A stretch of DNA of 28,646 nucleotides, taken from assembly GCA_027335515.1 (NCBI GenBank), contig DAHWHT010000076.1:1-28646 (forward strand), in the 5' to 3' direction. Positions 1 to 7,342 of the stretch are shown piece by piece. Below the pieces are notes generated by a model. It saw only the letters and a program-made list of their open reading frames with translations. It ran no database searches and had not been told where the DNA came from. Every line of letters starts with the position of its first letter. Positions within the stretch are counted from its first letter, which is position 1. This DNA is from Clostridia bacterium (lineage in GTDB: Bacteria > Bacillota_E > RBS10-35 > JAJYVN01). The position numbers were made by a program, and so were the translations under genes.

Positions 1-2528
1 TGATCTGGTGGTTCGGTGCGCACGGCATCTTCACCGGCGCCATGCAGCTCGGTACGGTGCTCGCCTTTGTGGCCTACGTGCATCGCATCACGACGCCGGT
101 GAGCACCCTCAGCGGGGTCTTCATCAACGTGCGCGGCATCCAGGCGGTCGGTGACCGCGTGGCAGAGCTCTTGGAGGCAGAGGAAGGCGGCGAAGGCCGG
201 GCGGTCGAGCCGAGCGCCGGAGGGGTGCGCCTGACGTTGGAGGGTACCACGGTTGACGCCCGGGTCGGCGCGCCGCTGTGGGTGGTCGCCCCGTCGCCGG
301 ACCTGCGTGCCCATCTGCGGCAGTTCTTGTGCGGGTCGCTGCCCGGGTCGGCGGGCGGGTTGGAGGCTCCCGGGGGACTTCCGGCACCGGTTGGGCTGGT
401 TGCGCGCCACGGGGTGCTCTGGGGCCAGACGCTGGGTGACCACCTGGGCGCGGGCGACCGCGCGGCGGCCGAGGCGGCCCTGGCGGCGGCCGGGCTCTCG
501 GACTGGTACCGCGGCTGTGGCGAGGGTCTGAACACGCCGCTGCGCGCGCTTTCGTTGACGCGGGCCCGGGAGTTGCGGCTAGCCCTGGCGGCGGGCCTGG
601 CGCGGGGTTGCCAACTTCTGGTGGTCGATGGTACCGAGTCGGAGGCCGGCCGCATCGCCTGGGCGGACCTGCCCTGTCCGGTCGTCGTGGTGGTGGCGCG
701 GGGCGCGGCGGTGCCGGCCGGAGCCGGGTCCGCGCGGTTTGCGCCGACGCCGGCCCACGACCTGGACGACCTGGTCTTGGCGGCGGACGCCGGCCGCGCG
801 GCAGAGGCCGTGGCGCCGGAGGTGGTGGAGCCGTCCGCGGCGCTGCCGGGTTGGTGGACCCGGGCCCGCGGCGGGATCGCGGGGTGGTTTGGCTCGCTGG
901 GGATCCGGGTGCGTTGGCTTGGCCGGCCGGGGCGGCGGGACTCGCTGCGTCGGCTGGTCGCCTACTACTACCCATACTGGCCGTATTGGATCTTTGTGAT
1001 CCTGATGGCGATGATCGCGATCGGCGGCCTTTCGGCGATCGCGCCGCTTTTCATCCGCATGCTGATCAACCAGGCCCTGCCCCAGCACAGCACCCGCCTG
1101 CTGATCATCGGCATCGCGATGGGTGTGCTGGTGCCGCCGCTGGTGCACGTGGTGACGGGCACCATCAGTACCTGGTCGCACGAGATCATGAGCAACCGGG
1201 CCCTGCGCGACATGCGCGCCGAGGCCTACGACCGGGTGATGCGCCGGCCGTTGGGGTTTTTCGCGCGGCATACGCCTCAGGAACTGGCGTCGCGTCTGAT
1301 CAACGACGTCAACAGCATTTACGTGGGCGCGGCGGACATGGCCAATGCGACCTGGATGCTCCTGCCGATGCTGCCGGCCCTGCCGATCATGTTCGCGCTC
1401 AACGCGCACCTGGCGTTTCTGGTGCTGTTGGGCCTCTTGCCGATGGCCCTGGCCACATACCTCTTGGGACAGGTGCGCTACCCGCTGACGGCGCGGACCT
1501 TCGAGGTGGTCAGCCGGGCCAACCACCAGTTGGCGCGCGTCTGCTCGCCCGACGGGGCGCTGGCGGTCCGCAGCGCCGGGGCGCAGGCTTTGGAGCGGCA
1601 GGCCTTTGCGGCGCGCAACCGCGATATGGCGAGCCTGGGCCTGACGACGGATATCTTGATGGTCGCCTTTCAATGGGTGGTCGCTGCGGTCGGCGCCGGG
1701 GTGCTGGGGCTTCTTTGGTGGCAGGGCGGGCAGATGATCATGGCCGGGCGGTTGACCGTCGGCACCCTGGTGGCGATAGGCACGTACGTGCTGGCGATGG
1801 ACCAGTTGCACGGCGGTTTTCGCATCTACGTCGACTTGCGTTCCGTGCAGGCCAACTGCGATCGCGTCTTTGCCTACGTGGACGACGAGGGGGGACAGCC
1901 GGGTGGCGACCCGGCCTCGACCGGGGGGCCGGCGGCGGGTTCTGGCGGTCTGCGGCCAATGCCGGTGTCGCTGCGGCCGCTGCGGGGGACGGACGCGACC
2001 ACTCTGGCTCCGGGGGGGCGGGCCGCGCTGGCGCGGCCGGCGGGCGTTGGGGTGCTGCAGGTTGCGGCTTCCATTCTGGGATTGATGGGCGGGGATCCGC
2101 CGGTAGAGGTGGAGGGCCGGACGCTGGCGGTGGTGGCGCTGCCGGCATGGCGGCGGAGTGTGGCGGTGCTCTCCGGCGCCTACCCGCTGGAGGCCAACTG
2201 GAGCTTTCGGGAACTGATCGGTGCGCGCGAAGGTCAGGATGCCGCAGCGGCGCTGGCGATGGCCGGATTGGAAGCATGGGACCCGGATGCCTGTCCGGTG
2301 GGCCGGGTCGACGCGGCGCTGCGCTTTCGGCTGTCGCTGGCGGCGGCGCTGCTGCGGCCGGCGGCGTGGCTGTGGGTGGTGGATGCGGCGGCGGTGCCGG
2401 CCGACCTGCACCTGGGCGCGATGGCCGCGGGGCGCAGCGTGCTGTATTTGGAGCCGCAGACCGAACCGCGCGTGCCACTTGCGGGAACGCGCCCGGCCTG
2501 GGGCGCCGCCTCGGCGCCTCAGCCCTGA
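1..2528 (+). CDS. Fused double ABC exporter-like protein with two degenerate ATPase domains (5' partial)
   Basis: The reading frame is already open at base 3, so the start lies outside the window. Visible order: the end of a first exporter-type membrane domain (up to about base 170), a first ATPase-like domain (about 180-800), a second complete membrane domain (about 950-1880, several hydrophobic helices, with the intracellular-loop run RLINDVNSIY), and a second ATPase-like domain (about 1930-2470). Both ATPase-like domains keep the spacing and hydrophobic pattern of ABC proteins but lack the catalytic motifs. Where Walker A should be, the first reads VVAPSPDLRAHLRQFL. Its signature/Walker B region reads LSLTRARELRLALAAGLARG then LLVVDGTES, instead of LSGGQ and LLDEPTS. 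The second is eroded in the same places (LRFRLSLAAALLRP then LWVVDAAAV). ATP-driven export is therefore unlikely. It may be a non-transporting scaffold or receptor, or a gene in slow decay. Membrane-domain assignment is firm; function is unknown. Confidence 0.75.
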   Translation, partial: IWWFGAHGIFTGAMQLGTVLAFVAYVHRITTPVSTLSGVFINVRGIQAVGDRVAELLEAEEGGEGRAVEPSAGGVRLTLEGTTVDARVGAPLWVVAPSPDLRAHLRQFLCGSLPGSAGGLEAPGGLPAPVGLVARHGVLWGQTLGDHLGAGDRAAAEAALAAAGLSDWYRGCGEGLNTPLRALSLTRARELRLALAAGLARGCQLLVVDGTESEAGRIAWADLPCPVVVVVARGAAVPAGAGSARFAPTPAHDLDDLVLAADAGRAAEAVAPEVVEPSAALPGWWTRARGGIAGWFGSLGIRVRWLGRPGRRDSLRRLVAYYYPYWPYWIFVILMAMIAIGGLSAIAPLFIRMLINQALPQHSTRLLIIGIAMGVLVPPLVHVVTGTISTWSHEIMSNRALRDMRAEAYDRVMRRPLGFFARHTPQELASRLINDVNSIYVGAADMANATWMLLPMLPALPIMFALNAHLAFLVLLGLLPMALATYLLGQVRYPLTARTFEVVSRANHQLARVCSPDGALAVRSAGAQALERQAFAARNRDMASLGLTTDILMVAFQWVVAAVGAGVLGLLWWQGGQMIMAGRLTVGTLVAIGTYVLAMDQLHGGFRIYVDLRSVQANCDRVFAYVDDEGGQPGGDPASTGGPAAGSGGLRPMPVSLRPLRGTDATTLAPGGRAALARPAGVGVLQVAASILGLMGGDPPVEVEGRTLAVVALPAWRRSVAVLSGAYPLEANWSFRELIGAREGQDAAAALAMAGLEAWDPDACPVGRVDAALRFRLSLAAALLRPAAWLWVVDAAAVPADLHLGAMAAGRSVLYLEPQTEPRVPLAGTRPAWGAASAPQP

Positions 2529-2729
2529 TGTCCTCTGGCGTGCCGTGCGGCTGAGGCGGAATGTCCGCAGGCGGTTCTGGCGGGTTGACGAACCGCGCCA
2601 GCGGGGTCGTGCGCCGGGTCGAGCGGTTGGTGCGGCGAGGGCCGAAGGGAGGACGAGGGGGGTAACGGGAACCGTCGATCGCCACAGGCCACACGCGCGC
2701 AGGGGCGGCACGCAAAAGGGGAATGCGGG
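2529..2729 (+). promoter_or_regulatory. Upstream region of the sugar-binding lipoprotein gene
   Basis: A 201-base gap between the ABC-like gene and the binding-protein gene. It ends in a good ribosome binding site, AAAAGGGG at 2714-2721, placed 8 bases before ATG 2730; this decides that start over the closer ATG at 2723. No convincing promoter boxes or terminator hairpin stand out. Two GGGTCG copies lie close together near 2605-2621. Confidence 0.35.
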
Positions 2730-4223
2730 ATGCTTGGACGGGACAGACCGGTGTTGGGCGCGGCCGGTTCGGGCCGCGGCGGGCATGGATCCAGGCTGAA
2801 CCGCCGTCGTGCGCTGGCGGCCGCGGCCGGGGCGGTCGGAGCGGCGGTGCTGTCGGGGTGCGGCACCGCGAGCCGGCCGATCGCCGGCTCCCGAGTGGTG
2901 ACCCTGGTGGCCGCGCTCGACGTGCCGGCGACCGATCTGCTCGGGACACCGGCCGGGCGCACCGCGCTGTATCAGCAGGTGCTGCGGCAGTTCACGGCGG
3001 CCCACCGCGGGCTGGCGGTCCGTGTTGTCCCATACACCCCGACCGCCGCCAAGGAAGCGGCGATCCTTGCCGGTACCGGACCGGACGTGTTCGGGGACGC
3101 GGCCCCGTCCTATCCCGGCTATGTGCAGCAAAACCTGTTGCTGTCGTTGAACGCGTACCTGCGTCGCGACAATCTTTCGCTCAGCCTCTGGTCGCCGACG
3201 GTGGTGAAGGCCCTGGAAACCGCGCATGGCGTTTTCGCTATGAGCCGGGGCCTGGACAGTTACGTGTTCGCGCTCAACCTCAGCCTGTTCGACCGCCTGG
3301 GGGTCGCCTATCCCGGGCCGACGTGGACGCACGCGGAACTGGCGGCGGTGGCGGCGCGCATCGCATCCCACCGCGGCGGCAGTCCCCGCTACGGCGTCCA
3401 GTTCCAGGGTGGGCCGGCGGGATTCCTGGGTGCCCTGCAGACACCGATGATCGGATTCGGCGGCAGCATCACCAACACCGCCCGCACCCGCCAGACCCTG
3501 TCTTCGCCCGCCAGCATCCGGGGGGCCACGTGGTTGGTCGACTCCCTGCTCTCACCGGGCATCGGGACCATCGGCGGCCCAAGCATCTCGCTGCTGAACG
3601 GCAACCTGGGTATCCAGGAGATCCAGCAGGTGGATCTGCTGAGTCTGTATCAACAGTGGCGCAGCAACTTCAAGTGGGTGCTCCTGCCGCCGCCCGTGTA
3701 TCCGGTGCGGCGCTCCGGTGGTGCCGCCGCCAACTTCTGGGCCATCTCCGGCAGCACGCGCCAGCCCGAGGCCGCCTGGACACTCCTGACCTGGCTGGGC
3801 GCGGGTACCACCTTTGAACGCTTTTACATGAAGGCCTTTCTCATGCCCCCAGCCCTCAACCGACTGATGCCCGAATGGCAGGCGACGGTCGCTGCGGTCG
3901 TCCCGGGGCTCAAGGGCAAGGGGATCGAGTGGTTCACGCAGAGCACCCAACACGGCTGGGGCGTCGCCGAGCCGTGGTTTGCGTACGCGAACACCCAGGT
4001 CCAGCAGGTCGACGCCACCTGGTGGGGTCAGCTGCGCGGCCGCCAGGTATCGGTTTCCTCAGCCCTCAAGGGGGCCGATCAGCAGGCCAATGCCCTGATG
4101 GCGGCGCAGGCGAGTCAGCCCATCCCCTCGCTGCATGGGCAGCAGGCCGCGCTCCAGCGGGGCCGAAAGCGGCTTGGCGGCATGTTTGCGGCCGGTGCCC
4201 AGGGGATCTCGGGGACCGGTTAG
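2730..4223 (+). CDS. ABC sugar-transporter solute-binding lipoprotein (family 1)
   Basis: 497 residues. The N-terminus has a Tat-like twin-arginine stretch (NRRRALAA, residues 24-31), a hydrophobic run and the lipobox LSGC with Cys44, so the mature protein should be anchored outside the membrane. The body has the layout of MalE/UgpB-type extracellular sugar-binding proteins: an early QFTAAHRGLAVRVVPY segment (the usual F-x-x-x-x-P-x-I-x-V region), then GTGPDVFGD (the typical GxxPDV motif), and a late stretch ending in PEAAWTLLTWL, as in this family just before the final helices. No permease or ATPase gene is adjacent, so it either uses a permease encoded elsewhere or lost its partners. The decayed MalF/MalG-type fragments 17 kb downstream are candidates for such partners, but that link is speculative. 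The ligand cannot be read from the sequence. Confidence 0.88.
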   Translation: MLGRDRPVLGAAGSGRGGHGSRLNRRRALAAAAGAVGAAVLSGCGTASRPIAGSRVVTLVAALDVPATDLLGTPAGRTALYQQVLRQFTAAHRGLAVRVVPYTPTAAKEAAILAGTGPDVFGDAAPSYPGYVQQNLLLSLNAYLRRDNLSLSLWSPTVVKALETAHGVFAMSRGLDSYVFALNLSLFDRLGVAYPGPTWTHAELAAVAARIASHRGGSPRYGVQFQGGPAGFLGALQTPMIGFGGSITNTARTRQTLSSPASIRGATWLVDSLLSPGIGTIGGPSISLLNGNLGIQEIQQVDLLSLYQQWRSNFKWVLLPPPVYPVRRSGGAAANFWAISGSTRQPEAAWTLLTWLGAGTTFERFYMKAFLMPPALNRLMPEWQATVAAVVPGLKGKGIEWFTQSTQHGWGVAEPWFAYANTQVQQVDATWWGQLRGRQVSVSSALKGADQQANALMAAQASQPIPSLHGQQAALQRGRKRLGGMFAAGAQGISGTG

Positions 4224-4362
4224 GAGCCGCGCCCAAGGCCTTGCCGTTGCAGCGTTCGCCCAGGCCCGCTGCCGCAACGGGCGACCCGTCGCTCCCCAGT
4301 CCACCGCCGGCGCCCCCGCACCCGTCTTCCTTGATCCGGTTCCGACGCCGGGAGGCGGTTCT

Positions 4363-4635
4363 GTGGAGCCGATCCTTCTCGACGTTCCCGATAAACTGCC
4401 CGGAAACAGGGTCGTCGTGCGCCCGTACGAGCCGTCGGACGCCCCGGGCATACTGGCTGGCGTATTGCAGTTGCAGCCTGAGCTTGCACGACGGTTGCGA
4501 TCCAAGGGGGACTTCAACGGAGTCGACGACGCCCGGCGACTTGTGGCGGTCGCAGACGGGAATGCGGGGCGTGGTTCGCCGGGTGGCGTTGCCCGGCGTC
4601 ACGCGCTGCTGACGGTGGCAATGCCACCTCGCTGA
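4363..4635 (+). pseudogene. Truncated GNAT-type N-acetyltransferase remnant
   Basis: A GTG at 4363 sits behind GGGAGG at about 4350-4355, so the translation start looks genuine. The first 50 or so residues resemble the N-terminus of RimJ/RimL-type GNAT acetyltransferases: a short LLDVPDKLPGNR lead, then VVVRPYEPSDAPGI and a helix ending near LQPELARRL. The later DARRLVAVAD matches the usual alpha-helix that follows. After this the sequence loses similarity and stops at 90 residues, while intact members have about 180. The acetyl-CoA-binding motif (R/Q-x-x-G-x-G/A) is absent, so it cannot be a working acetyltransferase. It faces the P450 remnant tail to tail. Confidence 0.5.
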
Positions 4636-4719
4636 ACGCGGACAAACAATCGCGTCAGCGACACACGCCGCAGCGCCGGCAGTTGCAGTGAGGGCGCGTA
4701 GCACTACTCGTCGACGCAC

Positions 4720-5352
4720 TCAGCGTCCTCCTCCGATCGGATCGGGCGAGGCCGTCGGCGCCGTAACCGTCGGACCTTCGCCCTGGGCCCGCAGCAGGGC
4801 CGAGACGATGTCGCCGCGGTCCGACGCTTCGGCGCGGCGGCGGTCGGCCAGCAACACCCCAAAGGCGGCGCCGAGGGCATCGCCTTGTTCTTGTGGATCT
4901 ACGTCAAAGATGGCGCGGGCGACGATCGCCAGCGTGCGTCGCTGCATGGCGGTGTGCATCTCGACCACGTCCGCGTCGGACCAGTCGCCGGCAAGCCGGG
5001 TGGGGTCGAGCATCCCCGGCGCATAGGCCTCGACCCGTCGGCGTCCGAAGGCCGGCTGCACCAGGGCGCGCTGGCGTCGGTGGTCTTCTCCGTCGCGGCT
5101 GGGCAGGCCGTCACCCAGGAAGGCGGTCGCCGGCAGGTTGCGTTCTCGGCGGGTGTGGTTGGCGGCGTTGGCGACCAGCACCTGGCCGCCGGCCTCGGGT
5201 GCGGAAAGCAGGTGGACCTGGCGGCGGCGCGGCGTGGGGATGCGGGCGACGGGCCCGTGGCGTCGCGCCACCGGTGTCCGCAGTCGCAGCGGCTTGCGCT
5301 GGTAGGTAGGGGCACAACCGAACACCGGCAGCCCGATCGGTCCGGGTACACC
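4720..5352 (-). pseudogene. Cytochrome P450 remnant, internally deleted and lacking the heme-binding end
   Basis: Read leftward from about 5352, the frame gives GPIGLPVFG, the usual proline-rich start of soluble bacterial P450s. It then gives FLGDGLPSRDGEDHRRQRA followed by VQPAF, the highly conserved C-helix region (W/DGxxHxxxRRxxxPAF), and later TLAIVARAIFDVD. From there it jumps to ADRRRAEASDRGDIVSALLR, which in complete proteins lies about 60 residues further on, so an internal deletion is likely. The frame ends before the I-helix, the ExxR pair and the cysteine heme ligand. No in-frame ATG or GTG precedes the family N-terminus; the first GTG is at 5325, already inside the conserved region. 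It is a broken gene, not an active monooxygenase. Confidence 0.7.
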
Positions 5353-5454
5353 TCGCCTGCGTGCCGTCGTCGCCCCTCCCTTTCCCGAAGCCCGCCCGGA
5401 CCGGCACCACCGATCCGCGCGCGCGGCGGCTGCGGGGTGCCCGCGCGCGTCGCG

Positions 5455-6084
5455 TCAGTCCTGGAGTGGGCCGTCGCCCCCCGTCGGCGCGGACGCCAGC
5501 CGGGCGCGAAGAAACTGACTCAATACGTGGTTGATGGTCATGTGGAGATCCTCGACGACCCCATAGTCGTGCGAATCCAGCACCAGGGCCTGGTCGGCCA
5601 TCTCGGCCAAACGGCCGCGGGCGGCGCCGACGATCGCGACCAGGTGCGCCCCGGCCGCCCGGGCCACCTCGGCGGCCCGCACCAGGTTTTCGGAGTTGCC
5701 GGAGACCGACAGGGCGATCACGAGGTCACCCGGATCGATCCAGTTGCGCAGCTGCTCGGCCAGGGCGTCCGCGTAGGCGATGTCGTTGGCCAGGGCCGTG
5801 TGCCACGAGAGCTGTTCCCCCGGGCTGTGCACGCGGAAGCGCCGCTGGCCGGGGACGGTTGCGCCCTTGCCGAAGTCGCAGGCCCAGTGGGATGCCGCCG
5901 CCGCGCTGCCGCCGTTACCCAGCACAAACAGCTGGCGCCCCTCGCGCCGCACCCGTTCCAGCTCCGTATACAACCGCTCCAGGTCCGCCGCGCCGACGCC
6001 GGCCCGTGCCCGGTCATACTCCGCCGCGTACCAGGTGAAATACCGGGCCAGAGAGTCCTGGGCCGGTGTGCCCTCGGTCGTCAT
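5455..6084 (-). CDS. SIS-domain sugar isomerase (GmhA-like phosphosugar isomerase)
   Basis: 209 residues from ATG 6084; the frame stays open upstream but homology begins only after this start. It is a single SIS domain of the phosphoheptose-isomerase type: FVLGNGGSAAAASHWACDF (about residues 51-69) matches the GNGGSAADAxHFAxEL phosphate-binding loop, and LVIALSVSGNSENLV matches the second conserved loop (SxSGNSxN). The ending EDLHMTINHVLSQFL matches the ExxHxxxHxL signature found near the end of GmhA/DiaA-type proteins. It probably isomerises or binds a phosphorylated sugar in the cytoplasm. It lies 106 bases after the ROK kinase on the same strand, so the two are probably co-transcribed and may act in sequence. 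A sugar-binding regulator or DiaA-like role is possible. Family assignment is firm, substrate unknown. Confidence 0.87.
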   Translation of the reverse strand: MTTEGTPAQDSLARYFTWYAAEYDRARAGVGAADLERLYTELERVRREGRQLFVLGNGGSAAAASHWACDFGKGATVPGQRRFRVHSPGEQLSWHTALANDIAYADALAEQLRNWIDPGDLVIALSVSGNSENLVRAAEVARAAGAHLVAIVGAARGRLAEMADQALVLDSHDYGVVEDLHMTINHVLSQFLRARLASAPTGGDGPLQD

Positions 6085-6190
6085 CCCGCTGTGGCGCGGC
6101 CGCCAAGCCCCTGGCCTCAGCCGTGGGCCGGACCGCGCCCTTCCTCCCTTGCGTGGCCCGTATTCGCAACACGTCCGGCCGTGATCCGTT

Positions 6191-7132
6191 TCAGCGGGCC
6201 GCCGGCCGGCGGGTGGCCGCCAGGGCGGCGGCACCGAGCAGCGCCGCATCGCCCCCGAGGGTGGTGCAGCACAGGGGGACGGCGGCGGTCGGGTCCGTGT
6301 CGACGTCCCGCAGGACGCGCGCCCGCGCCACGGCCCGGGTCGCCTCCAGATACGGCGCGAAGCCGGTGATCACGCCGCCGCCCAGGACGATCAACTCGGG
6401 ATCGATCAGGTTCACCGTGATGGCGACCGCCCGGCCCAGGTCCCGCGCCACCGAGCTGAGGAGGCTCGCGGCCTGCTCGTTTCCCTGCGCGGCCGCGGTG
6501 AACACGTCTTGTGTGTGCGCCGCCCGCCCGCCCGCCTCGCGGTAGCGGCGGAGGATGGCCGGGCCGCTGACCAGTGCCTCAAGGCAGCCGCGCCGGCCGC
6601 AGGCGCAGGGTGGTCCATCCTCTTCCAGCACGATGTGGCCGATCTCTCCAGCCATACCCCCGCTGCCCCGATGCAGCCGGCCGTCGACGACCAGGCCGCC
6701 GCCCACGCCGGTGCTTACCTGCAGCCAAAAGAAGGTCCGCCGGCCGCGCGCGGCCCCGAACCGCCCCTCGGCCAGCGTGCAGCAGTTGACGTCGTTGTCC
6801 AGTCGGATGGGTAGGCCGAGCCGTTCGGCCAGCAAGGCGCCCAGCGGCACGTCCCGCCAGCCCCAATCGAAGGCCCGGTGGAGGACGGCGGACGCGGGAT
6901 CCGCCGGACCGGGGGCGGCCACCCCGAGGGCCCGCAGCGGCGGCCGGCCGGCCTCCGTCCACAGCCGCTGAAAGCGCTCGGCCAGGAGGTCGGCCATGTC
7001 GTGCGGTGTGGGGCGCGGCGGGGTGGGCACCCGCTCCCGGTGCAGCACGCTACCGCCGGGCGCCACCAGCGCCAGGGCGGTCTTGGTGCCGCCAAAGTCA
7101 ATGGCGCCGAGGATTCCGCCATGGCTGGCCAC
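6191..7132 (-). CDS. ROK-family sugar kinase (glucokinase-like)
   Basis: 313 residues from GTG 7132, chosen because homology starts at once (GAIDFGGTKTALALV, the phosphate-1 loop) and AAGGAAG-like sequence lies about 6 bases upstream. ROK hallmarks in order: DFGGTKT, LDNDVNCCTLAE (catalytic Asp region), STGVGGGLVVDG, the EIGHIVLE motif whose Glu and His contact the sugar, and the zinc-binding CACGRRGCLEAL signature. There is no N-terminal helix-turn-helix, so this is a kinase rather than a NagC/XylR-type repressor. It probably phosphorylates a hexose or N-acetyl-hexosamine for the SIS protein encoded after it. It diverges from the DapA-family lyase gene, which suggests shared control. The leader holds an unusual 7-base tandem repeat just before the start. 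Confidence 0.92.
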   Translation of the reverse strand: MASHGGILGAIDFGGTKTALALVAPGGSVLHRERVPTPPRPTPHDMADLLAERFQRLWTEAGRPPLRALGVAAPGPADPASAVLHRAFDWGWRDVPLGALLAERLGLPIRLDNDVNCCTLAEGRFGAARGRRTFFWLQVSTGVGGGLVVDGRLHRGSGGMAGEIGHIVLEEDGPPCACGRRGCLEALVSGPAILRRYREAGGRAAHTQDVFTAAAQGNEQAASLLSSVARDLGRAVAITVNLIDPELIVLGGGVITGFAPYLEATRAVARARVLRDVDTDPTAAVPLCCTTLGGDAALLGAAALAATRRPAAR

Positions 7133-7142
7133 GCCCGTCTTC

Positions 7143-7184
7143 CTTTCGTCTTTCGTCTTTCGCCTTTCGCCTTTCGCCTTTCGC
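7143..7184 (-). repeat. Six tandem 7-base repeats in the leader of the ROK kinase gene
   Basis: Six consecutive heptamers on the + strand: CTTTCGT twice, then CTTTCGC four times, from 7143 to 7184. On the gene strand they read GCGAAAG/ACGAAAG and end about 10 bases before the GTG start. Each unit contains GAAAG, close to a Shine-Dalgarno core, so the array may load ribosomes or alter mRNA structure. Perfect short tandem arrays can gain or lose units, which would change promoter or leader spacing. Confidence 0.85.
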
Positions 7185-7219
7185 CTTCCCGTGCGCGGGC
7201 CTGGCGGGGCCTCGCCTTC

Positions 7220-7267
7220 GCACGGTTCGCCGTCCATCGCGGTTTTCCCGCGGCCGAAGCACCGTGC
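7220..7267. promoter_or_regulatory. Nested inverted repeat between divergent sugar genes (candidate operator)
   Basis: An outer pair GCACGGT (7220-7226) and ACCGTGC (7261-7267) encloses an inner pair CGCGG (7238-7242) and CCGCG (7248-7252). Both pairs are perfect and have nearly the same centre (7243.5 and 7245). The element lies in the 210-base gap between the leftward ROK kinase and the rightward lyase, where one regulator could control both directions. A weak mRNA hairpin is an alternative reading. Confidence 0.4.
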
Positions 7268-7342
7268 CGCCAGGGCGTGCGGTGATCGACAGGGGACGGC
7301 CCACGGTGGGCGAAGCAAATGCCGGCCCGAGGGGCTGTGAGG

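Noticed and set aside
579..3371. A 930-codon minus-strand open frame opposite the ABC-like and binding-protein genes
   Set aside because: Its translation is Arg/Gln/His-rich with no recognisable motif, and it crosses the boundary of two real genes.
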